Shown here piece by piece: positions 1-13,882 of a DNA stretch of 64,000 nt. The notes under the pieces are model-generated. The model saw only the letters and a list, made by a program, of their open reading frames with translations, was not told the origin of the DNA and did no database searches. The stretch comes from Eutrigla gurnardus (lineage: Eukaryota > Chordata > Actinopteri > Perciformes > Triglidae). The DNA is taken from the NCBI GenBank assembly GCA_963514095.1, contig OY741282.1:19376102-19440101 (forward strand), written 5' to 3'. The translations under genes and the position numbers were made by a program. The number at the start of each line of letters is the position of its first letter. Positions within the stretch are counted from its first letter, which is position 1.

Positions 1-1553
1 ACAATCAAAGTTTTAATTAAATCAAAATAAAAAACGCCAGACATGGAAAAAAAACCCTAATTTGAAAACTTTGGCAGAATGTTTTGTGTTCATGTGTTTG
101 AAGCTGATTGGCTTTTAAACATAAGAAAGGTCATTAATTCCAGTGAAGAATGAATTGCCTTTGTTTTATTTGTCTTTGCTAGCCTGGATCCTTTTTGAAA
201 ACTTAACCCATCGTGTGCTCAAGGAGCTCCTGACAGTAAAATCCAAACACCAAACCAGTAATATAATAGACTCTCAGTGCTTTCTAACTTAGACCCAGCC
301 TCATTGGTTCATCATACAGATGTGAAGCTTTAGTAAATGAGACACATATATAGTTTGATTTTTAAAAAAGGTTCAGTATATTCCTAAAACCGCTAGAAAA
401 TATGACTCAAGCAGCAGCAAACCGTGATTTAGTGAGCAGTTCCAGCAGCAGGAAGGTGCATGTTTGACTCCAAATGAAAACAATATATAAACAGTATACG
501 GGCTCAGAGGAATAAGATATATCAGGCTTTCGTTATACTTGCAATAAATCAATACATTGGTGGTTTTGATCTCTTCGAGGGATTCGTTGATAATAAAAAA
601 TATGCAAATTCTCTGATTTTTGGAGCATCCGTGAACGCACCAATCTTTCAAAACAGTCACAACAACAACATGACTTTGACAATAATCAAGGTGACACAAT
701 GTCCTGTGATTCTCTTGCAAACTGATTTTCATACACTAGTTAAATGAATGGAGGCCTATGGTTGCAAACGCAGGGAATTCAGTCATATAAATGAATATGT
801 TGTTTGTAGTTTAAGGGCATCGCCATGATCCGTTCAGTTCTTGCAAACGACAAATTACAAAAAAATGGGAACAACCTAAGTGTCCACGGAGGCAGAGAAC
901 GCTTTCAAGGATGATTGAGGATCAATACGAGTCCCTCCCTTCCACCACCCAGCCCACTTTTACACCCCCCCTCCCCCCCTCCCCCACAGCTGACCTCTTC
1001 CAGACTGATGCAACTGTCTGAAAAATGGACCGTATATTTTGTGGTTAATGACATACAGGTTTGTCATTCAGACTGATGGATCGTGGCGATGCCGACGTCT
1101 CGCTGTTCATTAGACTTTCTCGCCGTTACAGCCAGAAAGTCAGATGCAGATGTGATGCAGCTGGCTGCGGGGAAGGACAAAAGGACTGAGGGATACAATT
1201 ATTATGATTATTGAAATTGGTTGTGTGTCCGCCGTCGAGGCAAAGTCCTTCTGTTTTCCTGATGGGAGCGAGTATTTAGAGGTCCCATTAAGGCTAATTG
1301 GGAGGAAGGTTTGACTGTCACTGCTGCAATTAGAGGACGCGCTTTATGCTTTTAGCCTGCTTGAGGTAATGATTTCTCTCCAAGGCATTCTCATTTTCTT
1401 TCCTGTTTTAGCTGGTTTTGCATATGATTGTGCATCACTGGGAGTCCTGCACCTAATAGAGAACATACTGCGTGTGTGTGTGTGTGCCTAAATGTATGTT
1501 ACTGTGTGTGTTCAGATCAGTCTGTGTAACCCTCTTCTTCATCCCTGGTTCAG
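1..1553. other. Non-coding left edge, probably a garnl3 intron
   Basis: No convincing exon is visible before the splice acceptor at 1551-1553. The stretch holds a C-rich run near 965-985 and a GT-rich tract just before the exon. Because the garnl3 coding frame enters the first visible exon in mid-codon, upstream exons must lie left of the window and this segment is read as intron. Confidence 0.6.
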
Positions 1554-4500
1554 ATTCTATACGGATCCCCTATGGTACCAAGCTTTCCCTGTACATGTCT
1601 AAGGATGCCGAAGGTACTGCAGGATTCTCCCCCCACCCCCCCGCAACCCGTCCTCAGTTCCATGAGAATGATGCTCACAATGCCGCCCCACTAACATGCA
1701 CACGCTCCCAGAGTGTACCACCCTGTCTGCTCCTCGGCGGCATGTTGACTTGAACGTTGGTTGAATGTTAAGTGAACATTATGTCTTCCCCATCCCCCCC
1801 CCTTTCTGTCTTAACTAATTAAAGCATTAGTGCGAGTGGAGAGTGAGAGGGGGAGGGGGGGGGTGATAGAGTGCCAAGTAAAAGGAAAAAAAAAAGTGAG
1901 GTAGAGGAGATGTCGATCAAGGAGGGAGGGGGGGGGGGGGGATTCTAGTGGGAGGAGGTGCAGAAAAAAGGTGTGCATGAGTGCAAGAGAAGGGAGGGGT
2001 TGTGTACAAGAATGAGGTTGGGAGAGAAGGAGGGAGAAAAGGGAAAGAGGGAAGGAGAAGACACGTCTGCCGCAGCATGATTTACAGATTGCACTGTCGC
2101 CATGGAGACTTTTGTCAGCCCTCTCTTCGATCCAAAGCTGTAGTCCAAACAGCGGTGCCACAATCCGGGGGTTGGGGAGGGAAGGGGGGGGGGGATTGGT
2201 GCTGAAGATGGTGGAGAGAGGTGGAAGGGGTGCTGACAAAAATCCCATCCTCTAACTGCCTGCCGTATCTGCTCCCTGGGGAGGGTTTCATGTGATGTAA
2301 TCGCACCAGTAATGTGAACAAGATGCTGTTACTGATGTGGCAGCTAGCCGCCGCCGCCGCCTCCCTCCGCTGGCTTAAAGACCCGCAGCATCTCTCTGCT
2401 GTGGTGAATTGGAGAAAGCAAAAAAAAAAATAATAATAATAGTGAAATTTCATTCATTTGCCAGCGTGATGCAATGTGACACTTCCCCTGGTCCAGAAAC
2501 GTATGTGGAATATATTGATCTCTGTGATTATATATTCTAAATAACTGCATGCTTTCCCTCCCACCGCGTTTTATTTATTTTATTATTATTTATTTTATTG
2601 TTGTTGCCATTTTTCGCTGTATGAGCGTGCAGGTCCAGGAGAGAGGAACTGATGCAGCGTACCTGTCGAACATCAGCAGTGACCCTGTCTCTCTCTCCAT
2701 GGCTCCTTTGCTCACCTCTCACCCGCTGACATTTTCGGATGTGCGGTTCGTCTTTGTGCGGCGTCGCCCCTCCGCATCCATCCGCTCTCATCCATGTGAC
2801 CATTGGAGCAGAGCTGCTGAACTGCAATGCTGCACCCCGGTGGCACAAACCTGGCACTGCAGGACGGCACTGCTGCAGATTTTGTGCCATTTGAGAAAGA
2901 AAAAGCACCCAAACATCCATTTAATGTGTCCAAAACAGACTTTTAGCATTCATAGTCTCTGCTGAATAATAGATGGTCTGCTATAAACGGCTACTGAACA
3001 GTCGTGTCACATTAGCTCTCTGCGGTAAGGATGATTAATTTTAGGATCACATGCTGTTTCAGTAAATAGGACTATTAATCACGTCGGAGTGTCTTCGTTT
3101 TGAATATGGAGGTTTGCTTCTGTTGTTATCAGCTCGTCAACCTCCCGCCTCAAAGTCACAAAAGAAGGTCATTGCATTTGTTGGATAGATTTTTTTTTGT
3201 TAACCATTAATTTAACTGTGAAAGTCAACTCAAAGAGGCTTGAAACTTGCTTCAGGTTAGTTATCCATCACAACAAATACTTTTATTTTGTGTTGACGTC
3301 TTGTTTTTGAAAATCTTCTTGAATGGTGCATTCAAGGACTTTTTTTTTATAGGCTATTTTAAATGACCTGTTCACGTTATGGGGTGATATGTTTTTTCCC
3401 GTTCTTGCCTGGGATTAAATGAGAACGTCTTTACCACTCTCATGTCTGTCCGGTGGGCTGAATATGAAGATGTAGAAGAAGGCTTAGCATGAAGCCAGAA
3501 CAGCTAACCCCAGACTGTGCAAGTCACGTATTAGCATTTATTTCTGTCTGAAGTCAGAAGACAGACACGAGAGTGGTACGCATCTTCATCTTCTTCCATC
3601 CATCTCCGTCTCGATCTAATTTTGGGCAAGAAATCAAATCAACATGTTTTCCCCAAAACATCAAAGCACTTCCAGAAACCTTTCCCGACTGCATTAGCAT
3701 GCAACCGTAATGTCATTTTGACCCTAAAAAAAATACATTGACGATGTTCAGTGGTTGCGTGGAAAGCCTAAAAGGAACGTTTTATGCTTCAAATAGAGAT
3801 GCATGTCTTCGGCTAACGAACTAAAACGTGCTTCAGGCCAGTTTCATACATTTCTCATTAGCTGCCACACGTTTCACACTTTTATATGTGTCTCTTTCCC
3901 GACACTCTCTTCCCATCTTTGCTCCTTTTTTGATCTTCTCTTGACACTCCGCCTCCTTCCTTCTTTCTGACTTTTTGCTCTCTCTCTCTCTCCTTTCCAC
4001 CCCCCATCCTTCTCTTCCTCCCCAGGTGAGTCGGCATGTAAGCACATGTTCAGGATCCCTCTGTGTAACTTGGTGGGCCGCAGCATCGAGAGACCCCTCA
4101 AGTCCCCGCTGGTCAACAAGGTGCTGACGACGCCGGCGCCCCCCATGGTGGCCCCGACTCCCCTCATCTCCGCCACGCACTCGCTCTCCCTGTCCCGCAT
4201 GGAGATCAAGGAGATAGCCAGCCGCACGCGGAAGGAACTGCTGGGTAATGAACCGATCCGGTTAGATTTAAGAGGGGAAGATGGCGCCGTGATGGCGTTG
4301 TGTCTGTCTGCTCGTATGTACGTACTGTGTGTCCCGGCCTCATGACGTAATATCTAAGGGAATCTCTTCAGATGAATTAAATTCAGTGTTTTTTAAAGTG
4401 TCATATCACAACAGACAGTTGTAGTACCAAGCAACAGTGGTGAGAAAAAACTGCCTTCATAGACTTTTAGGCAGAAATCTACAGGAAAGACCAGGCCAGG

Positions 4501-5199
4501 GTTTGGAGTATAGTAGTAGTATTAACAGTAGTAGTCCATGGATCCATGAGAATGATGAACTGATTAGAATTTGGGGGTCAAAGCGGCCATAACTCAAGAA
4601 TGCATACGCTTATTATGATCATTTTTGCACAAATGTCTATTTGGACAATATAAGTGTTTGTACTTTCTATTCTAGTGCAGATTAAATAAACAAAATATGA
4701 TGAATGAGTTTAAAAAGGTGCGAGCAGGGTGATATTGTTACCTTCATAAAGAGCCAGGCAAGCTGTTTCTATCTGCTAAACGGAGTATTTAACATCTCTT
4801 TAACACGTCTTCTGTTTCCTCATCCAAACGAAGGCTTGACAGAGGAGCCGAGTGGGAAGTCAGACAGCGGGACGGTCAAACAGAGGAAGATGAGCAAGAA
4901 GAACACGGAAGAAGACCCCAAAGCACGAGCACTGACGTCAACCAACAGCGACAGGTGACGGATCCAACAGCAGCAAACGTTGAAAACAGTCGCACGATGA
5001 CGGTGATACGAGCTCTGCGTCCTATTTTCCCAGGTTATCCTCGGGGTCGGTTGAAGCGGACCTGGACGTCCAGCTGCACTGTTCGTCCAGCTCGGAGGCG
5101 GAGCCGGAGAAGGTGGTGCTGCGAGCGGAGAGCCCGCCCCTCGCCAGCGCCTACGCCCTCGCCACGTCCTTCGAAGAGGACGTCCTGGACCTAAAGTGA
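1554..5199 (+). CDS. garnl3: GARNL3-like Rap/Ran-GAP domain protein, C-terminal part
   Basis: Four 3'-terminal coding exons can be joined in frame: 1554-1613, 4026-4244, 4834-4954 and 5034-5199, with the stop at 5197-5199. Junctions have AG acceptors and GT donors and the phases agree. The tail carries a conserved block, NLVGRSIERPLKSPLVNK, then HSLSLSRMEIKEIASRTRKE, a Lys/Ser-rich linker and a C-terminus ending FEEDVLDLK. This pattern matches what I recall of the vertebrate GARNL3 C-terminus, which ends in a similar acidic DLK motif. In the family an N-terminal Rap-GAP domain is followed by a citron-homology (CNH) domain; both would lie mostly left of the window, so no catalytic residue can be checked here. 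The first visible exon probably belongs to the end of the CNH domain. Family identity is recalled, not searched. Confidence 0.75.
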
Positions 5200-7254
5200 A
5201 GACAATCCCACGGTGCACTCCTCCGCCCACCCACTCATGTACTGTCACTATGATTTCTATTGGTTGGTTTGCTTTTCAATTCATTGGATTATGTTTTTCT
5301 TTGCTTTGTGTTGTTGTTTATATATCCCTGTATCTTGGTCTCCCCATTCATCAGACAAGATGGGTGCAGTGGGAGTTGGAAGATGTGTCTTTTTGTTTAT
5401 CGCGAGCATCCCCTCGGCCACTGTGTGTTGGGTGTTTGTGTTGCCCCCCCCCCCCCCCCCCTCTCCCCCCAGCAGCAAATAACCCAAAGAGGCAGTGAGG
5501 TTTATTCAGAGTTGTGCAACAGCCTTGAGATAACGTTAACGGTTTGATCCCAAACCACAAAAACTGAATGTAAATCCGCGCGCCGAGGCACGACGACAAA
5601 CCATCCCCGCGTCCACGAAGCCCTCCGATTCGCTAGAGCTTAATATGTGTTGTATATTATATGCGATTATTTCCGATCCACTTTCAAAACGTTGTATGAT
5701 ATGCATATGTGCGTGTACATCTGTTTATACATGAAAGTGCACACACACAGTGGCGGGCATGTGTGCCTGTCATGCCTGTGATGCATATTTATAGATATAT
5801 TATTAATAAAAATCCATTTTATTCCCATATTTAGTAAAAACAAAACAAAAAAAGATGTTTTATGCACATATTTGTCCTTATTTATTCTACGTATTCACAG
5901 TATACAGGTCGACAGGGCTGGAGGCAAAAGTCTCCCACAAGTGCCATTTCCCAGCATCCTCCACTGAACTACACCTCTTACAGTAGCAGCCATGATTGTA
6001 GTCCTCGTTAGAATACTACGGTGTCCCACAGCTCCACTCCGTCGGGATGAATTCACTAACTGGAGGCACTCGACCTTTTCCCCCGTGAGAACGAGACGCG
6101 CTTCGATCTGCATGACTTTGCTACGCGTGTTGTGACTTTTAAAGAAACCGCTTCTATGAGATCTGTGACATCACACCGAACATAAAGCAGCATAAAGCAA
6201 ACCTGATGTTTACTAGACTGACATGTGACACCTCCAAGTATGACGGTGCAGCGAAGGAATTATGGCAAAAACTATAAATGACACAAAAACTTAAGTTAAA
6301 ATGCAATTTATTGTCATAAACTGAAATTATAAAAGATGGCATAAAAAAGTAAAACTACTAACCACACTAAAGTAATGTGTGAAATATTCTAAATGTCTTT
6401 TTCTGTGTGTGGAAAGTGCAGAAAGGTTAGGGGGTCCCAATTATTGGAACAATGAAAATATACATTTATTGTTTATTTTGCACAGCAACGATTCCAAATA
6501 TGCACACAAACAATAATCTGAATTTAAAAAGTTGTACCTTTTAACCAACTAAAATTAACACCAATTAACACCAACACTTTATTCACAGTTCCCGACTTTA
6601 GTTATGATTATTTGCACATTTTAAACTGGTTCAAGCTTTTAATACAGAGATTTTAGTGTTGCATTTCCACAAAGGAGGAGACGTGTGAAGTCCAGTTTTC
6701 TGGGAGTTGTTCCCACGTTCGTGTGACGGAAACGTCACCAGCAGACTGTGATTGAGCAGTTTTCACTTCTTCTTTACTCCCAACTGTTTTTCACTTTTCG
6801 TGCACTATTCTTTCACCAAAGCGTAGTAAAAATGTGTCCTCTTTAAAAAAAAAAAAAAAAAAAATTAAAGCAAAGCAACTTACACAGGAGCGCCATCCAA
6901 TTTCCCCATTGACTCCAAAGTTAACTGAAAAACTGAGATTTCAGGAACTAAAAACTAAAATTATATATATAATATTTTTCAGTAAAGTCCACCGTGATAG
7001 GAATTACACTCTTAATCTATTCACTGTATGATGTCCTTATAAATAAAGGCTTATTATTATTAAATGAACCTTCAACACACGGCAGATTTTGGATTGGCTG
7101 ATCAACCTTTCTGACACTATGTGGTGTCATGCAACATTTTAACATTTTTATCTGCTATTTCGACTCCTTTCTTTGCTTCCTGGCCCTTGTGTGAATATCT
7201 AGAAGGTCTCACCCAGGATTCCCTCGGCAGTTAATTGCTGTGTTTTCTTAACTG

Positions 7255-7286
<32 letters not shown>

Positions 7287-8721
7287 CCAGTCACGGCCCT
7301 TCAAACAAGGAGCTCATTTTACAAATTCAGATATGGATGCACGCATGTTTAAACATTTGGCATTTCTGTGAAACGTATAAGGCTTTAAAGCATTGCAACA
7401 CAGGTTTTAGTGGCAACAATAACACACTTTGCACGTAGACACGCACCAACAACTCCCAGACTTCACACCAAAACACTCATTTCGACACCTTTCATTTGCA
7501 CCTTTTCCTACAATTACAACTCTTCATGCTCCATCCAGCTGCTCCTTCGTGTTTCTTCAAGTTACGCCAGCAATGCCAGTTTAACCACCATCACCACCAC
7601 CATCATCACCCGCACCTCATTTTCTTCAGAAACTCAGTTTTCCTGTGTAATCAGCACTGAGGAAGTTAGTCAGTCCTTAGTCATTTTCATGGCTAAATCT
7701 GAAACGTTCTGAGGAATGAACAGAACGCTCAAAGAGAGAGCTTGAAGGGGTCCGCTGGGCAACAAACTGGGAGCGCTGGTTCTGATATATGTGATGATAT
7801 CTGATCATGTAGGTGTGGCACCTCTATGTGGTGGTTTCACAACACAGCAGCCTTGCATGAGCCTCCTCGTTTTCCCCCCGCGCCTTTCCTCCGTTCTCTC
7901 GCCGGTCTCAGTGTGAACCCCCTTCGACACTATAACGCAACCCAGGAAGACTAAAAAGGGAAGAAGTAGAAGGATGGGATGGGGGGGGTCAAAGGTACTC
8001 TAGTGCCGCTTCTCCCACTTATGATGTTCCTATTTCTCCTGTAGTTCTGTCAAGTACTCCTTGTTCCTACCTCCCCTTGGCATTTTCACTGTTTTATTTT
8101 TTTGTTGGTTTGTTTGAGTTTTTTTTTTGTATTTGAATCTATATTTACTGTTTAGACTGTTGCTGAACCTCTCTGTGATATCAAAATGAAAGAAAATTAA
8201 CAAAAAAAACACCAAGTGTCTTAAAATATTGTATCGCCATCGTTTTTAATGCCAAGTACTACTTGTAAATGTTTGTGTATCAAATGTGGCCTCAAATGAA
8301 ACTGAACTATATTATTATTATTAATATTATTATGATTATTATTTGAGCAATTATTTTAAACAAGTGCTGTAGACCACTGCTGTGAAAGTAGTCGATTCTG
8401 TTCATTGATATGTAATAAATATTTATGAAATTTGAAGTGTTTGGCTCGTCGTATACAACGTACCCAAAAACATAAAATATCCACAAAAATATCCATATCA
8501 TAACATGTTTAAGTGTAAAACACTTGCAAAGAAGCACAAGTACATTCACATTAAAACTAAACAAAGAAATGTATTTCTTTTTTTGTAATTTATTTGGCAT
8601 ATATTGTTAAATAGGTGAACAATATGATGGGGATGTGATGGGAAAGGATTAAAAGGCATTTTTCATTTCACCTCGACTTTAAAGGTGGCATTTCTATTGC
8701 TGCTCAACATGGCTACGGCTA
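5200..8721 (+). other. garnl3 3' UTR and gene-free flank
   Basis: An AATAAA at 5805-5810 is a plausible polyadenylation signal about 600 bases after the garnl3 stop. AT-rich sequence with further AATAAA-like sites continues to about 8420, so a longer 3' UTR is possible. The stretch includes a C run near 5447-5463, a (CA)n tract at about 7256-7283 and ATT-rich tracts near 8311-8345. No open frame has exon-like borders or family similarity. Confidence 0.4.
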
Positions 8722-8997
8722 AGCTAGCCTGTAGCTAACAGTGCTAACATGCTCTCAGTCGGGGACAGTCCATGAGCTAGCCAGTAGCTAACAGTGCTAA
8801 CATGCTTTCAGTCGGGGACAGTCCATGAGCTAGCCATTAGCTAACAGTGCTAACATGCTCTCAGTCGGGGACAGTCCATGAGCTAGCCAGTAGCTAATAG
8901 TGCTAACATGCTTTCAGTCAGGGACAGTCCATGAGCTAGCCATTAGCTAACAGTGCTAACATGCTCTCAGTTGGGGACAGTTGATGAGCTAGCCAGT
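8722..8997. repeat. 53-bp tandem repeat, about 5 copies
   Basis: The unit begins GAGCTAGCCAGTAGCTAACA and ends with GGGGACAGTCCAT. Five nearly identical copies follow head to tail, with alternating small variants such as CAGTAGC versus CATTAGC and CTCTCAG versus CTTTCAG. The alternation suggests a two-unit higher-order period. Confidence 0.85.
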
Positions 8998-10479
8998 GGG
9001 GCACGCTTACATGCATGAGCATGCACGAAAAGCAAAAAAGAAGCAACTTCATTCTCTGCTCAGGTAGACTTTACTCCTGTTTGCTGCCATATTAAAGCTC
9101 TGAATGTCACTCAGACAACTTTTAAACTAAGGCAATTTGCTTTTTAAGTGACTCAATTTCCACTATGGGATGGCAAGATCAAATTGTAAACCCTTCACCC
9201 AAAAATAAATATTACAAAGTTAAACAAAAAGATGACAAAGACACCAAAACAACTACAAAGAGACATTAAAGAGATGTAAAGAATCAAGACATAAAACAAC
9301 AGACAACAAAAACAGACTAAGCAACTATAAAATCTGAGTTACTCCTGTGTATGAGAGGTGATGGGGGGTATTTTGCAAGTCTGTGCCCAGAGGCCTATTG
9401 TTTCATGATCCACCCATGCACTTTGTTATCATAAATTATTCATTAAAGCTGCTTGAGATCTGAATACTTCTTCTCCCACCGTTGATCACTACTGATTTCG
9501 GCCACAAGGTGGGGATAAATAATGATGTAAGTGCACTTTTTATGTCTGTGTCTACTGAAGCCTGCACCGGTTGAACAATAGACCATCCCAGCCAATAAAA
9601 ACATGGGGGGGACGGCCGGGGGCAACAAAAACAGAGCTTTTGTATGAGGAAAAATGAGACAGTATATTTCTACGTAGCCGGCAATTTACTCATCACATTT
9701 GATGAAATTGCGGTTTGTAATTTCTGTGTGAGTCAGACCTCGCAGCTCGTTCAACCGGGGAGGTCTGAAAAAAGAGAGCAATAAAGAAGGAAAAGTGAGT
9801 AATATAGGAAAAGGGCCTCACTTCCTTTTACCCTGAAGGTAAAGGCAGGTTGGGGCGGCCCCCCACCGCTGACGCATACAGGATATAGTCACACCCCTGT
9901 GTCTTTGGCTTGTCATTAGCCTTATGTTTCACCTGTCTTGCTAATGCTCATTCACTTGTTCAAATAAAAGGATTAGGCTTTCCCAGTACTTCTTTTGTTA
10001 TTTCTCTTCCCTTTTTGGAAAAAAAAAAAAAAAAAAAACTCCACGGTCGTGAAACAGCTCTGTAATTTCAGTGAGTCATCACTGGAAATGACTGGATGAC
10101 TGGAAATACTGGAGTTATTGGTTGGTGGCGAATACGATTCACACAGGAGTAAGAAATAATAAAAAAAGAAACCTGAACATTTCACTTATGATGCAACAGG
10201 TGACTGGAGCAGGTTGACACGTGCTGTAATCATATTTATGGTATGAACAGAGTCGACACCTCTTCTCAGGCCCCTCGGGAACCAGTGAACACAGCACGGC
10301 CAAAAAAGGTCTTACATAATAGGCGGAGGAATGTAGGAGCTCCGCCACAGACTTCTGGATCATCTCACTCTCACACAAAAAAGTGGGGCCCGGTCCCCCC
10401 ATAACACCCGAAAACACACACAACACATTTAATCTCTCTGCTAAAAGACAAGGAGGCTTTGGTTTCATGCATGAATTGT
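8998..10479. other. Gene-free stretch between garnl3 and ptges
   Basis: The sequence is AT-rich and non-coding, with a homopolymer A run near 10020-10038. No exon-like open frame with matching splice sites was found on either strand. Confidence 0.5.
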
Positions 10480-10485
10480 TTTATT
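10480..10485 (-). terminator. Possible ptges polyadenylation signal
   Basis: TTTATT on the + strand reads AATAAA on the - strand, about 725 bases past the ptges stop codon. It is the clearest canonical signal in the expected place. Confidence 0.4.
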
Positions 10486-11209
10486 GCCTACAAAAACATC
10501 ACTGTAGCCGTTACACTGAATAATAAATTATGATTGCAACTTTTTCAAAAAGCCTTTTTTTGTTCACAGATAAAATTCTTTCACCGTTTTCATTCTCTGC
10601 AGGTTGTTGCGAGATCACGACGTTACTCAAGAGAGAGACGGCTTCACTCCCACAGTAGAAGCATCAACCTGTTTTCACTGTCTCAGCGTATGGAACATCC
10701 ACACAGAAAGCAGATGGATACAACAACACATGACTGGTGGTCTGTGTTGTGTGTAAACATGACAGGGGGATGCAGGGATGAACGTACAGTGTGGTGCTGG
10801 AAAATATTGCAAAAGTGGCTTAAACTAGTGTCCATCGGGGTCACTTCAATGGAATCTGGTTAAAAAAAAACTTCATTTGAGTGTTTTATAGTACAGTGCA
10901 GGATGTCAACTTCAAATACATTTTAAAGACATTGTCACTTTGTAAATAAAACAATGGAAATACTGACAGAAATCTCACAAAAAGAAAAAGAAAAAAAACC
11001 CAGCTGGTTGAGGTGTATCACACACCTTATATTGCACTCTCACTGACATATTTGTGTTCTCCCTCCCCAGGAGGGCCTCTCTCCGGTGTCCTCCGGCTAC
11101 GTTTTTATCTCACAGCACAGCTCGTAAACCGCCGTCTCTCCAGCCAGAACATATAAATATATATATATATACAGCTCCAGTTCAGTTCCCCCGTCATTGC
11201 TGGACGTTT

Positions 11210-13065
11210 TTAGGCGTACGCCGCCACCGCAATGAGGGTCTGCAGAGCCATCGAGACGCAAGGGATCTGTGCCACGATGTAGACCAGAGAGCGGGTGGGC
11301 GCTGGCAGGGCGAACAGGTAGGCGACGCTGTGCAGCACACGAGCCATGAAGAAGACCAGGAAGTGGAGGCGGGCCACGCCGAGCGAAGGTCCAGTCATGG
11401 AGTAGATGGCACCCAGGAAGAGGAAGGGGAGGATGTTCTCCAAGTCGTTCATGTGAGCTCTATAGGAGAGAAAAGGGGGGGTTAGTCACAGTTCTGTAAT
11501 CGTCGTGATTCAAGGGCATTCAGTGACTCTAGCTGGATTATCTGAATCACACGGCAGCAGACGTCTGAGATTTTCTCCTTGACTGGATGACTTCTACAAA
11601 CGTCTTTCCTGCCCCCCCCCACCACTTTTTAATAACCTTATTCTAGGGAACCTGTCCCCGCTGGCACATTAAGAAGAGATGGCTGAGCTCAGACAGGAAT
11701 TCATAACCAACATTGTTTTTGGAGTTGTATCTCTGCCACAGGTCTTCATGGATGAGCCAAGATACACAGACGGAGAGGGGAAACAGGAGAGGGGAATGTG
11801 TGTGTTTTTAAATGGGAGTAGAAAAGTATGAGCCTTCCCCACTGCTGTCACGGATCATTTTCCTGACAAGTTAAAACAAAGCCATGAAGCACATCTCCGA
11901 CAGGCTCTCGTTAGAAGAACCAGCATCCAAATGGGGAAAAAATGCCACATGTAAATTAAGGGGGCAGAGAAAAGTGCATTATTTGGCACATGCAGGTTTT
12001 TATAAAAGCAACCCCAGAGAGAAGCTTCTATAAAATATGTGAGCAAACAACATTTAATATTCTACTAAATCAGATTGAATAATAAATATGCAACGTTCTA
12101 ATCAGTAGTACACTCAGTACTTTGAGGTACTGTAATCTGTAACACTTCAGAGGCTGGTTTGGTAGTTTTTATGGATTCAAGTTGTAATGAGTTTATAGAC
12201 ATGTTTCCATAGCAACAGATTGACCTACCCAACCTCATCTATAAATATGTATAATATTTCCAAATACATTACACAAAAATACACTAGGCCTTTACTTTAT
12301 ACATTGCATTACTTGCATGTAATTTACTAAGTGATACTTGTGATGTAGAGCTAGGAAGTAACGAAGTACAAATACTCTGTTACTTTTTTTTTAGGTATCT
12401 GTGCTGTACTTTTTTCTTTTTACAGTTTAAAAATAAATATCTGCACTTTCTACTCCTCACATTCTCATCATTACTTTAGTTTTAATGCATCTGAGGGGAA
12501 TTAACGAGTATTTTTCTTGTATTAAAAAACACAGCCAGTAGAAATGATAGTTTTTCTCTTGAGTGAAGGAGTTGAATCACTTCTACTTTTTGAACACACG
12601 TCTCTGTACTTCTGCTTGAGGACAGGACGTCTGTACTTTTGACCCCACTGTTGCAATGTGTGTATTTTTACATTGTGATATTTGATTTTTTTTTTACTCT
12701 TAAATGAAGGATATGAGTAAGTAGTAAAGTAAAAAGCATGTCGTGCGAGCGTCGGCGTGCTCTCTTACCTCCGGCATCTTTCCACGAATGCATCCTCTCT
12801 GTGATACTGTAAACCTCCGTGTCTCAGCGCGTCCTCGGGGTTGGCAAAAGCCTTTCCAGAGAGAGAGAGAGAGAGAAAAACAGTTTGCATGAGTGAAAGT
12901 TATGCAGTTTTACTTCACTCCGCTTCCTTCTAACTCACAAGCACTCACCTTTTTGCGCAGCCTCACTTGTCCCGTTATGATCGCTATAATGTACATTTTG
13001 AGCACCAGAAGGACTCCGTAGAACACGAAACAGGAGAAAACGTCGTTTCTTATCACTACTGCCAT
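11210..13065 (-). CDS. ptges: Microsomal prostaglandin E synthase-1 (MAPEG family)
   Basis: Converts prostaglandin H2 to E2 using glutathione, at the ER/nuclear membrane. Three coding exons on the minus strand join in frame: 13065-12949, 12851-12769 and 11459-11210, giving 149 aa against 152 in human. Exon 1 encodes a hydrophobic first helix and ends RLRKK. Exon 2 begins AFANPEDALRHGG, with Asp46 equivalent to human Asp49. Exon 3 contains the LPFLFLG helix, HFLVFFMARVLHSVAYL, and the PTRSLVY segment with Arg123 and Ser124, equivalent to the catalytic-site Arg126 and Ser127 of human mPGES-1. Donors are GTGAGT and GTAA; acceptors are AG. The start has an adequate Kozak context and no competing upstream ATG in frame. 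Nothing suggests pseudogenization. The neighbouring usp20 gene fits the human 9q34.11 linkage, but the TOR1A/TOR1B genes that lie between them in human were not found. Confidence 0.95.
12340..12730. repeat. Dispersed fish-type repeat in ptges intron 2
   Basis: The block contains phrases such as AGGAAGTAACGAAGTACAAA and repeated GTACTTTT/ACTT modules that I recognise from interspersed, MITE-like repeats in teleost genomes. Exact termini and target duplications could not be fixed by eye. Confidence 0.35.
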
Positions 13066-13882
13066 GGCTTCTTGTTTGTTGTTGTTGAATCCAAGCTGAG
13101 CTGACGTGGGGATGGAGGGGGAGAAAAGAGCTCTGATTTTGGAGCGTGCGTAAAAGCGCAACCCAAATTAAAATGAGTGAGTCCGAGGGGAGGAGGCATT
13201 TTTGTACCGTCGCATGAAGCCTCCACCCACTCGTCAAAATGATGATGACGATGATGACGGTGATGAGGCATGTTAAACGGAAGAATTTGAATGTTTCATT
13301 CATAATTCCGTGAATCCCAGACTGACTGAAATTCCTTGGCACTCCGAAATGTGTTCCCCGAGGCTACATTTAAGATCGTCAGACCTTTAACTTTTAAATC
13401 TATCCTGGTGTGTTTTTATGAAGCAGCATTTTTTTTTTTTTTTTTACTGTTGTAGTGGAGAAGGCTACATTTTAATAATTATTATTCCACACATCATAAT
13501 AAAAGTGGGCTCGTCTGTTTGGGGTGGAAGTGATGAATTAACCTGCGTTTACTCTCCTCACCGGCGCTGTATCGATACGTTGTTTGTTTTGTGTTTTTGT
13601 AGTTTTTATGTGTTTTTGTAGTCTCATTTTGTGGGTTATGGTTGTCAATATTACAAATCAGCATAATAAAAAAAAAATGTAATCGACCTCAATGAGCCGG
13701 TTTTCTTTTTGTACCACCCAACGCCAACCGCCAAGTGACACCCAAATCAAACACACCCACGTCGACACGTCACCAACAGGTGTGTGCACGCGCGCACAGA
13801 CGCTGTGCCAAGCTAGCGTGCTAATTGCTAGCATGCGCTCGATGGAGCCTCCAACTTTCCATGAGGTCTTTCTGATGTTTGG

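Noticed and set aside
2549..2965. 138-codon plus-strand frame within garnl3 intron
   Set aside because: It lies between two well-supported garnl3 exons, has no matching splice sites and a low-complexity start.
8722..8997. CRISPR-like array
   Set aside because: The whole 53-bp unit repeats with no unique spacers, and the genome is a vertebrate.
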